From Lucifuga dentata (lineage: Eukaryota; Chordata; Actinopteri; Ophidiiformes; Bythitidae): 64,000 bases of DNA. The stretch spans positions 1 to 64,000 of the forward strand of contig VXCM01002046.1 in the NCBI GenBank assembly GCA_014773175.1, written 5' to 3'. The position numbers were made by a program, and so were the translations under genes. The number at the start of each line of letters is the position of its first letter. The first letter of the stretch is position 1. Shown piece after piece: positions 34,661 to 46,600 of this stretch. The notes below the pieces were generated by a model that was not told where the DNA came from, did not search any database, and worked only from the letters and a program-made list of their open reading frames with translations.

Positions 34661-35454
34661 TAGTAAGATCTACTGATCATTTTTGTCACAATCGTTTCCA
34701 AGGCAGGCAATTTGGCAAACTTGCGAGGCTCAGAGAAAAGACAGATGGTTAGCTTAACTTTGTCAGAGTTATGTGTTGATGCTAAATGGAGCATAAATCC
34801 CCCAAATCTCAGTCTTTCCCCAAGCTGAAAGTTTCCACATAAATTGTCAATTATCCAGATGTTAACCATCTATATTGCTGCCACAGTCGGACAGGAAAAA
34901 GTTCTTTTTACAAGCTGTAGCAACCGTGAAGTTTCTCACTGGAGACTCATTGGAGTAAATGTCTTTATTGTTTCGCCTCTTAATCTTTCATTCAAATTAT
35001 TAACAAAAATATAATTTTGGCTCAATCCTTACAAAATTTTCTGTATAGAATGTCTTAACCAAGCTGGAAAAAAGTTGTCGCTGTGTTTTTGATATTCTTT
35101 ACCGTTTTGCTATAATTGGCTGCCAAAGAGAAAGCATGGCTCATTCTACAAAAAGTGATATATGTCATGAATATATGTGATAGGTCTGTGTTAGATCTGT
35201 TGTCACAGATTTGGTGGACATCTGCACACACTAACTACGCAAAGAAAGAATATCAATCGGCCTGATGGTGGCGCTATAACAACGACCAGTAAATTTCAGC
35301 AGTAATTTCTGAACCACAAATTTTAGAATCAAAATTGTTTTTTTCCTGTTTTCCTCAGACTGAGATGTATTTAGACCACGCCCACATTGTCCATTCATCA
35401 AATTGTCGCACATGCTTGGACCCCGCTAATTGGCGCTTGCGGCTATATTTAAAT
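34661..35454. repeat. Mostly unassigned; 3' part resembles a fish dispersed repeat
   Basis: 34661-35000 holds nothing recognised. From about 35040 to 35450 the sequence (GGTGGCGCTATAACAACGAC; GGACCCCGCTAATTGGCGC; TTGCGGCTATATTTAA) resembles a dispersed teleost repeat known to me only by its end sequence. Class unknown. Confidence 0.4.
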
Positions 35455-35560
35455 ATTTAAAGTAAAATAATTGAAAGGAAAAAAAATATGAAAAATGTTT
35501 GTCTCAATTGGCCTGCTGGCGACTGATCGTACTTTTGGAGATTTTCTGAATTATCATCAT
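35455..35560 (-). mobile_element. Tc1-type remnant, second fragment
   Basis: TTAAAGTAAAATAATTGAAA (35456), then TCAATTGGCCTG and TACTTTTGGAGATTTTCTGA parallels 6079-6197 in the Tc1 remnant. Shorter and more decayed. Confidence 0.6.
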
Positions 35561-36297
35561 TTAGCTAAATGCTGCTTTGAGGATGTGGGCGGGGCTTATT
35601 ATGACACTGTCACCAGATTAGCTAGTTTGTTCCAGTTCTGACAAGATATTCGCTGTTTGAGCTGTTATTAACTTACTGTATTCAAGTATTATTTTCTATC
35701 GTTTTTATATTGATGTCCTCATTTTTATATTGAAGATTTTTTTATATCATGATACGACTTCATATCGTTTATATCACGTTGCCATTTTCTATTGCCGATG
35801 ATATGCTAAATCTGGTTTTAACCAATTTTCCAAACCTGATGTGTATTAATCAGCCAATGAGCTGAAAATAGAAAGTTTTTTATTAGCCACAATTCACTTC
35901 TAAATTGTTAATGGACTGCAGGAATAATGCGCATTTTGTTCTTCAAACTCCAATAAAAGGAATATGTTGCTAACTGTTTAATTGTCACTCTGGGTATATT
36001 AGAGCGGCGTGTTGGCTATAAAATGAGAATAGCAGCCAACAGGCTCAGTCTGCTGCTCAGTGAGGGCTTTGAAATGTTGCATCACTCAGCATCAACTGTC
36101 ATCTCTTCAAACACCAACACACTGATTTCATTTAACATCATTAAAAAGAAAAAAAGTAATACTGAAAAGTGTTTTGGCACTTAAATTATGGCAGATGAAA
36201 CTTGTTCTCCATTCCAAAGGCATGTATATCGTCATATATTCAGCTCTGATAAAACAAAGCATAATGCAACACAGAAAGGAGAAAGTGTAACAGGTTT
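35561..36297. other. Unassigned AT-rich sequence
   Basis: 35690-35830 has repeated TATCG/ATATCA motifs resembling a decayed hAT-type repeat, not certain. No gene recognised. Confidence 0.4.
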
Positions 36298-36879
36298 TGA
36301 AAGGACCATTCCATCCATTTTGCATGTTTGAGCCTAATATATTCAATTTTCATACATGTTACATTACTGACAATCATTTCCCAAAGGATGAAACCGTATT
36401 TCAGCTTTCCTGATATTTTGCAAAATCTCTTAATCTTTCAAAATCAAATATTCAAGTGATACACACCTTAAAAATCCATGTTTCTCCTGCTAATAGTTAC
36501 ACAGCCTTATGAAGTCACGGTCCTTTAAATTTTTCCATAAATGCAGGTCTTCTTTTGGGACTATATTCCCTGGTGGAGGCATACATTCACTCCACGCTTT
36601 TTATTGAGCTTAAACGCTAAAATTACATAAGTTCTAAAAAAACCTTGAATACACGTCTTGTTGGTGATAATGGATTACCTATCCCAAGAACGTTTACAGT
36701 ATCAACAAGTTGATTTTAATAGCAGAATGAACTGAAACCAATGGAGGTCTGGAAGGTAGGAAAAACATTTTAAATTCACCGTTCCAGTAGTATGCTTTGG
36801 AAAATGATTGTCAGTAACATTACATGTATGAAAATTGTATTATGCTCAAACGTGGAAAACAGATGGTGTGGTCCTTTAA
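36298..36879. mobile_element. MITE subfamily A, copy A6
   Basis: 582 bp, full length. Left TGAAAGGACCATTCCATCCA (one target base changed), right GGTGTGGTCCTTTAA. Very similar to A5 in the interior, including loss of GCGTACC before AGAATGAACTGAAACC. Confidence 0.92.
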
Positions 36880-36939
36880 GAATAAGAATAACAGGGGTGG
36901 GAGGTCTTTTAGCAATCCTGAGTGTAGTGATCACAGGGG

Positions 36940-37165
36940 GCATACACACATACATACATACATATATACATACACACATACACACATACATATACTGTAT
37001 ATACATACATACAGTACATAAATTATATAAATATATATATATATATATACACACACACATACAGATATATATATATACACATACACACATACATACATAC
37101 CTGTACATACATGAAGGCATACTGTAGATGCATATACTGTATGTATGCATGTATGTCATGTATGA
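36940..37165. repeat. Complex ACAT/AC/AT microsatellite
   Basis: About 225 bp of mixed ACAT, ACAC and ATAT units. Open frames through it on both strands encode only T/H/Y/I repeats and are not genes. Confidence 0.95.
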
Positions 37166-37814
37166 GATTATATACGTCTCACTTCTTTGCAAGGTGTGTA
37201 TTGCCGTCTTCATCATTCGATGTGGGTAAAAAGAAACATGGAGGACAGATAAAACAGTCAGTGGAGAGTCGAGGAAACTGAAAATTTGTCATATACGGAG
37301 CAGCTTTCATCCAAGCAAAGTTGTGGAAACATATTGCAAAATAAAGTGCATGAGAAACGTCTAAACTGAGTTATATTTTCATTATTTGACAATTGCACTA
37401 ATGAAGTTTTTTTGTTTGTTTCTGATCCTGTCAGATTTTTTGTTGAGAGTTGCACACGTGTGGCCTTTAGGAGAGAGAGCAGCTTCAGACACAGATAACA
37501 TACAAAGACTGAACCATCAAGATAAAAAATATCCAACCTGACTAAAATAAATCTGAGCTGAGCATTAATGCCTGTAACGTGAACAAAGCTTAAAAAGTGA
37601 TCACAACAGACGAGTATTATTGGTCATGATTTTCCTGTGTGAGTTATGTGGGCGCATCCTGTGATTTTCAGCATTGGCTTGTATGTTCTTTTTTTTCTCA
37701 GAATCGACAGAAGATGTAATATAATAAGTGCACCAGAGTCTGAAACAATGTCATTGGGTTGATCCTTATATCGGCTTCAATTCTTTAATGAAAACACCAT
37801 CTGCTGTGCTTTTT
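37166..37814. other. Unassigned sequence
   Basis: Nothing recognised. Confidence 0.5.
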
Positions 37815-37985
37815 GTGATCCGGGTTGCCATGATGCTGTGTCTGGATCGCATTACATAGCGTGATTCAGCTTCGTAAATTAAGTATTAGAACTCTGGACA
37901 AAATGTTCCACGGATCGAGCTCGGCTCTTATCAGAACGCCACCTCAAATCAGATGCATATTAGCCAAAGTGATGGCTGTTGTTCT
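37815..37985. promoter_or_regulatory. Candidate conserved non-coding element
   Basis: Non-repetitive, balanced-composition block in otherwise AT-rich DNA, with CGTAAATTAAGTATTAGA, CCACCTCAAATCAG and ATGCATATTAG (octamer-like). No ORF. Regulatory role is inference only. Confidence 0.28.
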
Positions 37986-38453
37986 CTGTGTTCTCACTGT
38001 TGATTCATGATGCAGACGTGTACAGTGAGAGTACAACCGAGAAGACGTTAGGAGAATATTTAGACCTTTAAGCCCTTTTTGTAATTTTTAAAACAACATA
38101 CAATCATATTTTCTTTTTAACCAGGATAATCCCTTTGAGATTAAAAAAATCTTTTTTTCAAGAGCATCCTGGCCAAGATAGGCAGAAATGACATAAAGTT
38201 ATAGACAGATAACATAAAACATACAATAAAATAAGTGCAGCACAAAAAAACTACTTATACAAAATGAATTAAAGAAGGGTTAAAATTTGAATAAAATGTT
38301 CGAAGTGGAAATAATTAGTAGAAATTATTAGAAATAATAATTAGAAATAATTAGAAATTATTAGACCATGAAAAAGCAGCAGCAGTGCAAATTATTACAA
38401 TTATAAGACCATCTAACATTCCCCACCGACATCGATATTTCTATGATGATGCA
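37986..38453. other. Unassigned, with a local AGAAATTATT tandem
   Basis: Imperfect (TAGAAATAAT)n tandem at about 38310-38365. 38098-38180 may be a decayed dispersed repeat (CATCCTGGCCAAGATAGG). Confidence 0.45.
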
Positions 38454-38994
38454 TTAAAGGACCATACCACCCATTTTGCATGTTTGAGCCTTCAATTTTC
38501 ATACTTGTAACATTACTGACAATCATTTCCCAAAGGATAAAACTGTATTTCAGCTTTCCTGATATTTTGCAAAATCTCTTAATCTTTCAAAATCAAATAT
38601 TCAAGCAATACACCCACCTTAAAAATCCATGTTTCTCGTCATTTAATTTTTTTATATAAATGCAGGTCTTCGTCTTCTTTTGGGACTATATTCCCTGGTG
38701 GAGACATACATTCACTCCACACTTTTTATTGCACTTAAACGCTAAAATTATGTAACTTCTAAAAAAACCTGAATGCACGTCTTGTTGGTGATGATGGATT
38801 ACCTATCCCAAGAACGTTTCAAGTATCAACAAGTTGATTTTAATAGCGTACCAGAATGAACTGAAACCAATGGTGGCCTGGAGGGTAGGAAAAACATATT
38901 TAATTCACTGCTCCAGTAGTATGCTTTGGGAAATGATTGTCAGTAACGTTACATGTATGGAAATTAAAAATAAATGAGTGATATGGTCCTTCAA
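38454..38994. mobile_element. MITE subfamily A, copy A7
   Basis: 541 bp. Left TTAAAGGACCATACCACCCA, right GATATGGTCCTTCAA (TTAA mutated to TCAA). It lacks the internal ACGGTCCTTTAAA block found in A1, A2 and A4-A6, where a short deletion lies near 38640. Confidence 0.92.
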
Positions 38995-40032
38995 CTTTCT
39001 GCAGGAAACCTTTAAATCTGCCACGAGAAACCAATATCTGTCATTTTAAATCTTTAAATCTTTGCTCTTTCCCCAACTCCCTGACCTTACAGCTGACTGC
39101 ATCATTCACTGCTTCCTTCCCATGTATCGTCCTACAGTTTGTGGTAGCGTGAGCTGTGTTACGTCGTGGTTTTCTTCTGCTATATTTTGAAAAAACATAC
39201 AAAAAAACACGTCTATAAAACATGTCCTGCTGCAGACGCGCTTTCAGTCAAATACAATCTCTGCAATCCTTAACAGGAAATTTCCATTGATGGAGATTCT
39301 GCAGAGTTGTTTCTCATGCTCTAAGCCAAGCAGGGAGCTGTGGAAAAGTTTGAATGGAAGCCAAGGAATCACCAATAAAATACAAAAAAATAAAAAAATT
39401 AAATCATATAATGCAGCTGTTGTTGAGTATAGAGTGTCTCTTGGTTATTGTGTTTCCCTGCAGTCAACTCCACCCCACCCCATCCCCCACTGCCTGCAGA
39501 GTTTAAAGTTACTTCAGTTTATTCTTCCAGCTCTCTACAGTCACAGAACATTTTCCTGTCATAGCTTCTGTAAAAGTTGTTGCTGCACAGTGTGACAGTT
39601 AAATAAAAATTCAGTCTGAGGTTACAGAAATGCCCTTTAATTGAACTTTATTGAAATCTAAACTTTAACTTTAGGTCACCAGAACATTTAGGGTGGAGCT
39701 CATACATCCACCAAGGCCCAACAGTCCTTCCATTCTGCTTAATAGCCAACATTAAACCTAGAGTTTTACTATCAGTACCTTGAAATTTGATGCGTAAAAA
39801 AAAATTAATCGTGCAAATTCATTGTGTGGTGGTGTTGTGTAATCGTCGTCTTTTGCATCTAGAAGTATTAAAAGTATGTCATACACTTTTTATGCTGCTG
39901 AATCAGCTTCGTCTTAGCCACATATTTTCTTTTGCCTTATTTGTTCATGTATAGTCACGCCATGAAATGACCCCAGTCTGAGCATCTAACTATAAAGCTG
40001 GAAGTGTATGTCTGTCTGTCCGTCTGTCCGTC
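38995..40032. other. Unassigned sequence
   Basis: No gene recognised. ORF 39287-39595 has no motif. (GTCT/GTCC)n at 40011-40038. Confidence 0.5.
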
Positions 40033-40270
40033 TGTCTGTAGCACCAACATCTCTAGAATCCGGCACTGTATGAAACTGATATTCAGCAGGTTTATTGTTC
40101 AGGACCCAAGGACATGCAGTGTCACATGTGAAGTTGTTTGGATGAGCGGTTCTCAAATTGAGCTGTGCCGGTAAAAAGTAGTCCATGTGGCAGGGTACGT
40201 TCTGGGCGCGGAAGCATACACTTCGCTCCACGAACACATACGTTTTCAACAGACACTGCACTAGTATGTT
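40033..40270. repeat. Dispersed repeat of unknown class, copy 2
   Basis: Shorter partner of 26066-26530, preceded by a GTCTGTCC simple repeat. Confidence 0.8.
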
Positions 40271-40507
40271 TTATGTAAATCTGGATCAATACCTGGATCT
40301 GAGCCATATCGCACCTGTTGATACATGTGCTTGGATTTTTTTCATCAAGACTGGTTTCTTAATTTTCAAGAAATGGACAAAAATTATGACACTTTTTTTA
40401 AAATCTTGTAATAACAAAGTTAAAAGAAAAAAAAAGATCTGGATCCTGATCCAGATCGTCCTCGAAATCTAAGCAACTCTTCCTTGACCCAAGTCAAAAT
40501 TCATCCA
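40271..40507. other. Unassigned spacer
   Basis: Nothing recognised. Confidence 0.5.
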
Positions 40508-40572
40508 TTAAAGGACCATACCAACCATTTTGCATGTTTGAATCTAATATATTCAATTTTCATACATACGAT
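40508..40572. mobile_element. MITE subfamily A terminal stub (A8)
   Basis: About 65 bp of one inverted repeat (TTAAAGGACCATACCAACCA, to TTTTCATACATA), then unrelated sequence. Confidence 0.88.
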
Positions 40573-40854
40573 TTTCATGAATAGAGAGGAGGCCAGATTC
40601 TCCAGAATTTGTCGGGTTTTTGGTTCAGTTTCTCCAACGGTAATAAAGCAGAAATCTGTGATAACTGCATTTTAATTACGTGTTTTGGTTTTTTTTCTAA
40701 TACTCTGTTGTAGTAAAGAATGTCTTCTCGTGTTAAATACAGACAATATGGTGATTTAGGGAATCCTTGTCTGTCAACTTACATCAACGGTGATTTTAAT
40801 ATGAACAAAATGTTGAAGAATACAGAAATATTCAGACAATGTTGACTCTCTTTA

Positions 40855-41368
40855 TGTGACGGGTGGGGTTTGGACCCAAATGCAGCACACAGTACAACTC
40901 CGACAAGTAAAGATCTTTAATAGAGCTCTCAGTCCAACACAGAGGCAGGCAGAAAAACTGGCAGGACAAAGTGCCTACACTGACACAGTCAAACAAAGAG
41001 TCCAAACACAGAGACTGGAATCGGAGTCGGGGACAGAAGGCAGAAGTGATAACCAGGGGGGCGACGAGCAGAATAGTCCAAGACAGGCCGAGTCGGTAAC
41101 AGAATGTCAGTCCACAAATAAACGCTGGAGAGTCTTGCATCGAGGATGGCAAAGAACAATCTGGCAAAGGGTGAGTGTGAGACTGGGGCTTAAATCCATG
41201 CTTGATTGGTGCTAATTGGTGACAGCGTCCAAACCTGAAATGAATCAGGCTGATGAACGGAGGTGAGGAGCTGAAGACCAGGCAGGCAGAAATGGCAGGT
41301 GAGTAGCTGAGGATGAGGCATGCAGAAATGGCAGGTGAGTGGCTGACCAGACATGCAGAACTGTGACA
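40855..41368 (-). mobile_element. Solo Ty3/gypsy-type LTR with exact CTTTA target duplication
   Basis: 514 bp bounded by TGTGACGGG and CTGTGACA (TG...CA in either reading) and flanked by CTTTA at 40850-40854 and 41369-41373. On the minus strand ATTAAAGATC is a plausible polyadenylation signal near 40911. The interior has a roughly 40-bp tandem GGCAGAAATGGCAGGTGAGT near 41286-41340. No internal coding region adjoins it, so it is a recombined solo LTR. It resembles the LTR at 57852 in its TGTCACGG-like edge and position of the signal. Confidence 0.9.
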
Positions 41369-41373
41369 CTTTA

Positions 41374-42298
41374 GTTATGAACGACTCCAGTCGTCTCAAA
41401 TCGTCTTGTGTGGACGTTAAGATGAAGGGAAAGTATGTCATGTTCCCCATGAGTTTGGCATTTCCTGTCTTCTCTCTGAGCCCACTCCTCTGGTGTTATT
41501 TCATTGCACATTTTTATTTATTTTTTTTATTGATTTTGTGTAGCAACTGTCTGTGGATATCCTGTCTAACGTAAAGTCCAATCTGCTGTTCATTTAGAGC
41601 TGTGATAGTAAAATACTTCTGGAAGAATCCATCTAAAAACAATTAAATGCCATGAGAAACAGTTTTAGGGTGATTTTTTTTTTTTTTTTTTTTTTTATAC
41701 CTGGGGATAATATTTCCATTGCGGCTTCACTGGAGATTGGAGAAGGAAATATTAATCTAAAACCTGAACGGTAAATGTCACCTGACCATTTTTGATGTTG
41801 GTCTGTCCAACTCAAAGATAAATTGCTTCTCAAAAGCTGCAATTTTGCGACCGTTGTATTTTAGAAAGTGGCTTTCTTGCTGTTATCTTCTCTGTTTTTA
41901 CCTCTGCCTCCACATTAATGCCAATGCCAAACTGAAAGTTATTCTGGGAAACGTGGAAAAAAAAAAAAAAATCTGTCTGATAAAGTGGCTCATGATGACG
42001 ACAAAGAAGAGTCACTACATCGAATCTGCTTTGAGATTAAAAATATTTTATTCTGCCTGGTTGCATAAAGAATCTTAAGAAATAATTGTCTCATTTCTTT
42101 TTTTTTTTTTTTTTTTTTGTAAAATTAGTCATAAATTAAAACTCTCATATTAATAAACATCTGTCACTAGGCAGCAAGCAAAGACCACAAGGCCAACCAG
42201 TTTGATTTTTGCTTATTTACCAGGATAAATCCAGACTTGTACTACCATTACCTTCAAATTAAAGAAAAAAAAGATCTATCAGGCGTATTTATTGTACA
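41374..42298. other. Unassigned sequence with T/A runs
   Basis: T-run 41673-41696, A-run 41957-41971, T-run 42099-42118. No gene recognised. Confidence 0.5.
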
Positions 42299-42306
42299 GT
42301 GGCATC

Positions 42307-43213
42307 TAGGGCTGTCACGATATCAGATTTTCACTACAGGATTATCGTGGCCAAAAGAGTTCACAATAACGATATTATAATCATACCGATAGAAAATAGT
42401 AATGCTATCAGTCAAATTCATCTTTAACTTAGTTTATTGTATGTTTTGTCTCTTTTTTGTCAAATGAATTAGACTCCAAATAGGAGTGTAGGGAGGTGGA
42501 GAGAGTCTGTAACCAGAACTGTACAAAAGCTACAAAAACAGCAATTCCACCTTAAAGGATGGTGTAAAGGAACCAGATGACCTGATAAACAAAAGATCCA
42601 CAAATCTAACAAATAACCAGGAGAGAGAAAATCCTGTCAAGACCAACGCCATGATAACTTAGCTTTAACAACACAACTAAGACCTTCATGGAACATTTCC
42701 TGTTTCAGGGCTAGCAAGCTAACTGCTACTTCCTGTCTCTACCGTGGTGAAATCTGCAGGATGATGGAGGTGAAGGTGGTGAACAGGTTGGTGGTATCAC
42801 CCCCTTTAGCGGTTCCTGTTGATCAGCATTTCCTGCAGACTGGGGCGTCTACCAACTTCCTGTCTTTGTTACTGAATCCTAAAAACTCCACACTGGTAGC
42901 TAACTTTTTTCAGGTTAGGGTGGAGCGTCTCGCTCTGTCTGTCAGCTCCTCCACCGTGATTTAGCGGCAGGAGTAGCCACACACTGTGGTAGCAGCTAGC
43001 TAGCTAGCTAGTTATTACGTCATGGAATAACATCACGTATATGTGTGTGTACGTGTGTTGGAGGAGGACAAGGCGAGAATGGAAAGATATGGAAATGATT
43101 TAATAGGCGCTGGATTATTTACATGTTATCATGTGTATTATTAACATGATATCAATATTTCATTTTTAAAATATCACTGTTATCGTCAATACCGGTTTAT
43201 CGCGACACCGCTG
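42307..43213. mobile_element. hAT-type non-autonomous element, 907 bp, exact 8-bp target duplication
   Basis: Termini TAGGGCTGTCACGATA and (reverse complement) CAGCGGTGTCGCGATA agree at 12 of 16 bases. GTGGCATC occurs at 42299-42306 and 43214-43221. Subterminal ATCG/CGATATTA motifs recur. The interior has a CTAGCTAGCTAGCTAG patch (42997-43012) and a 67-codon ORF without a transposase motif. Confidence 0.92.
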
Positions 43214-44422
43214 GTGGCATCGCATGTATCATATCTTCTGGGTCTCTATCTGAAACGGTTGAAAATATGTTAAGGCGATTGTATTCGGCTGAATTTGCAT
43301 CATTTTAGCTACACATTTGTGGTGGCTGCATGTTTCTAGACTTATTGTTAATTACATAACAAAATGTAAATGTGATCCCTGCCTGAGCTTTTATTTTAAC
43401 GCAGCAGAGCCAGATCAACATCTGGATCTGGGTTAAATAGTGAATTCTGCAGTCTATCAGAGGATGGCTGATTTTTTTTTTTTTTCCATTAAGATTGATG
43501 TCTTACTTTTCAAGAAACAGGCAAAAATATAAAAATAATCTCTTGATTATTGATTACTTTCTGAGATATCCTACAGACAGAAACATGGGTGGAAACAAAA
43601 ACCTCCTGAGCAGATTTAGCAAAACAAAATTGATCCTTAAGTGCATTTTGATCCTCTGGGGCGGAAATTTGTTAAAATCTGGTTTCTTGTACAATTGTGA
43701 AAATAAGGGAAAACACCTAATATAATTTATTGTGTGTGCGGCATTCATTCATTTTTATCAATGAAATTGTTACGTAAGAAGCTGTCAGGAATGACGGTCA
43801 TAACTGTGAAATGAATACTCAGGTTAAAAATTTCTCAGCAGGATTTCATTGCAGGATTATGACATTAATACACTACATATGGTGCAGTTTTGAAGTTGCG
43901 TAATGATTTTACATAATGGTGTCTGGATTAGGACTTGGAGTTTCGCCATCATGCTCTTGTGAGTTCACATTTCTTTATCGTACGCTCATACTTGCTCTGG
44001 GAGCCACAGTACTGTATGGAACATTGTGTTCTGGCGCCGCTCGTCAGGCAACACGTGGTTGGTTGTTGCGGTGAAGAAACAATGGGTTCTGCGTAGAAGA
44101 GGAAGTGCTCAGCCACAGCCGTCGCAGCTGCTCGGTCTCTAACCAGAGGTGTAACACACACCCACAAGCTGAAACCCAGTGAGTAAATCTGACCTCTGAC
44201 CTCTGAGCAAATACTCCCATTGACGTCTGCAGTTGTAAGTGTGTTTTAACGTTCTGACTGCAGACGAAAAGGTTCCATATTCGATTCCAGTTGTGGTTTA
44301 AAGCTCAAACTTTAAAGCTGCTGGTAGTTGAATGTAAAAGATGATTTGGCGCCCCCTGGTGTCTCAGCTGGAAGTGGTTTACATCAGCTGTTGCCAGGAG
44401 AGTGAACCTTTGCCACAATTCT
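43214..44422. other. Unassigned sequence
   Basis: No gene recognised; a T-run at 43471-43487. Confidence 0.5.
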
Positions 44423-44540
44423 TTAAAGGACCATACTGGTGAGTTTGCATGTTTGAGCCCAATATATTCAATCTGCATACATGTTACACTGCTGACAACC
44501 ATTTCCCAAAATATATTGCTGGAGCAGTAAATTTTAGAAG
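44423..44540. mobile_element. MITE subfamily B, truncated terminus (B5a)
   Basis: TTAAAGGACCATACTGGTGA through CTGCTGACAACC to CTGGAGCAGTAAATTTTAGA, then homology stops, about 70 bp before the next copy. Confidence 0.85.
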
Positions 44541-44612
44541 TTAAACATCCTGTGAAAGACTTCATATACAACAATATAACACAAGAGATAATCCAATTTG
44601 CTTTAAATTGAC

Positions 44613-45202
44613 TTAAAGGACCATACAGGTAATTGTGCATGTTTCAGCCCAATGATTATAACCTGCATACATGTTACGTTACTGACAACCATTTTCCAAA
44701 ACATGAAACCATATTTTAGTTTTCCTGTTATTTTTTCAAATCCTCTAATCTTTCAGAATCAAATGTTCAGGTGATACATCCACCTTACAATTCAATGTTT
44801 CACCTTCTAACACTTATGCACGATTGTAGAAAGCACTGTTGTTTTTAATTCTTGGTAAAAGCCGTCTTCTCCTGGGACTATATTTCCTGAGAGAAATACC
44901 GGAGAAATACATTGTCTTCCGTGCATCTCTGTGTTAGATCAGTTAAATAAAATTATTTTGATTAAAAAAAAAAAAAACCTAATAGATATAATGCTCTCTG
45001 TGGTGGATTATGTATCTTAAGCCTGTTTCAAGTCTCTACAAGTTGATTTTTACAGCGTACTGGAATGAACTGAAACTTATGGCAGTCTGGAAGGTAGAAA
45101 AAACAATCCTAAAATGTACTGCTCCAGTAGTATATGTTGGGAAATGTTTGTGAGTAACATAACATGTATGTGAGTTGTATGTATTGGGTCAAACATGCAA
45201 AC
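44613..45202. mobile_element. MITE subfamily B, copy B5b
   Basis: Left TTAAAGGACCATACAGGTAA. The interior has CTCCTGGGACTATATTTCCT. The right inverted repeat runs to GGGTCAAACATGCAAAC, where the last bases are lost. Confidence 0.88.
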
Positions 45203-45234
45203 AAACTTGGTCTTCAACGCTTTCTGTTGTAGAG

Positions 45235-45374
45235 TAGTTGCCCGTATGCGACTAGCATTCAATTAAAAATTAATCTGTTTAAAAGATCAGTTTTTTATTG
45301 TATCACTCGATATAGGAATCGTTTCAATTTGAATCACAATTTAATTAAAAAAAAAATAAAAATCCCCCCCCCCA
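45235..45374. mobile_element. hAT element end fragment
   Basis: CATTCAATTAAAAATTAATC, then AAAAGATCAGTTTTTTATTG and CACTCGATATAGGAATCG corresponds to 28128-28240 of the hAT copy. It ends in a C-run followed by N (45375) and a T-run. Confidence 0.75.
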
Positions 45375-45494
45375 NTTTTTTTTTTTTTTTTTTTTTTTTT
45401 TTAGCTAGATAGTATATCTGGATATAAATCACATTTTAATGCAAAATGTAAATGGGGCAACAAAGACAGCATGATAGCATGTGCACACATGCAT

Positions 45495-45538
45495 ACATAC
45501 ACACCACCCTACACCATATGCCAGGGTGGTGTGTATGT
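45495..45538. repeat. Perfect 16-bp inverted repeat
   Basis: ACATACACACCACCCT (45495-45510) and AGGGTGGTGTGTATGT (45523-45538) with a 12-base spacer. Partly microsatellite-like, so it may be replication-derived. Confidence 0.9.
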
Positions 45539-46440
45539 CTGTGTATGCATGAGAATACACTTCACCCCGCTCAGCACCATAGGGAATATGTACGTTCTCC
45601 GTTGGCTCCATTTGGCCTTCTGGCTCTTTCAGGAACTTGGAGGATGAAAGTCAATACCTGCTTGTCAGATTGAAGTAAAGAAGGACTCTGTGGCCTGCAG
45701 GGTTCCTGTCCACAGATTCCACTCTCCTGTACTTGAGTGGAGAATAAATGAGGTGGTTGCTGCGTGATAACCTAGTTTAACCTTCTTCGGTGTGCCTGTA
45801 GCTTCCTACCACCTATATGACAGCATGTATAGTCTGTCAGACATTAGGTGCAACCCAAATGCAGAAAAAAGTCTCCTCTGACTTCCCCTCCATCCCCCTT
45901 GACCCAGAAACTGAAGTTCTGTCCTCCTCTGTGGTTTGCTGTTTGAAACAATCTCATACTGACTGTGAGTTTCAGAAATCAGCAGACGTGTTTGTTCAAG
46001 GAGAAATCTGCATCTGACAGGCAGGAGTTCACCTGAGTTTGTCTTTACTGATAAGCGTTGATGGGCTGGTAGTGGGCGTGGCCACGGTAATGTCACGCCG
46101 AAGTGTAAAAAAAGACTTCCTGAGAGGATAGATGCATGTACATGTATCCTAGACGGGAGGAAACGTTTGGAGGAGAAAACAAAGCTCCTTCGCTCGTTTC
46201 CTCCCGGTTTGGCACAGCGGAGAAGAGGAGGAGACGACTTTGGCTTCATGTCATGGAGGAGAGGAGGCGAGGTCAGGAGGAGACATTTTAGTCATTTAGA
46301 CGCGCCTACAGAGTCAGGACGCGTGCAGTGATGTCATCAAGCCACACAAAGAGTTTGCCTGAAAATGCTCTCAGAGAGCGATCGGGAAAGTAGAAACGGT
46401 GAGAGTGTAATGAGTCGTGAAAGTTGGACTCAGCAGCTCT
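45539..46440. other. Unassigned, GC-richer sequence
   Basis: A 147-codon minus-strand ORF (45806-46249) and a 66-codon plus-strand ORF overlap. Neither has a family motif, a signal peptide or splice context. Confidence 0.45.
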
Positions 46441-46600
46441 GCGTTCTATAAAAGCCCATTATCATGAAGGCTCTATCGTTTGGGACACTAATGTGCAGAA
46501 ATGGCAATTAGAGACACGTGGGACTTTTTCCTAAACAAAGAGCCACGTGTGGACCCCCTGATTCCTCTGATGGAATCGACTGACCCGAATGTAGCTTCTG
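46441..46600. promoter_or_regulatory. Candidate conserved non-coding element
   Basis: Non-repetitive block with two CACGTG E-boxes (46515-46520, 46544-46549) about 24 bp apart, GGCAATTAGAG (homeodomain-like), CCTAAACAAAG (Sox/Fox-like) and CCCATTATCATGAAGG. No ORF. Function inferred only. Confidence 0.35.

Noticed and set aside
36776..37216. 146-codon minus-strand and 111-codon plus-strand frames
   Set aside because: Both run through the ACAT/AC microsatellite and flanking MITE end, giving low-complexity H/T/Y/I/C residues.
45806..46249. 147-codon minus-strand ORF
   Set aside because: One of the longest frames here, but it has no family motif, no splice context, and overlaps a plus-strand frame of similar quality in GC-richer DNA.
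46447..46454. TATAAAAG as a promoter TATA box
   Set aside because: No transcript start, downstream ORF or other core promoter context supports it.
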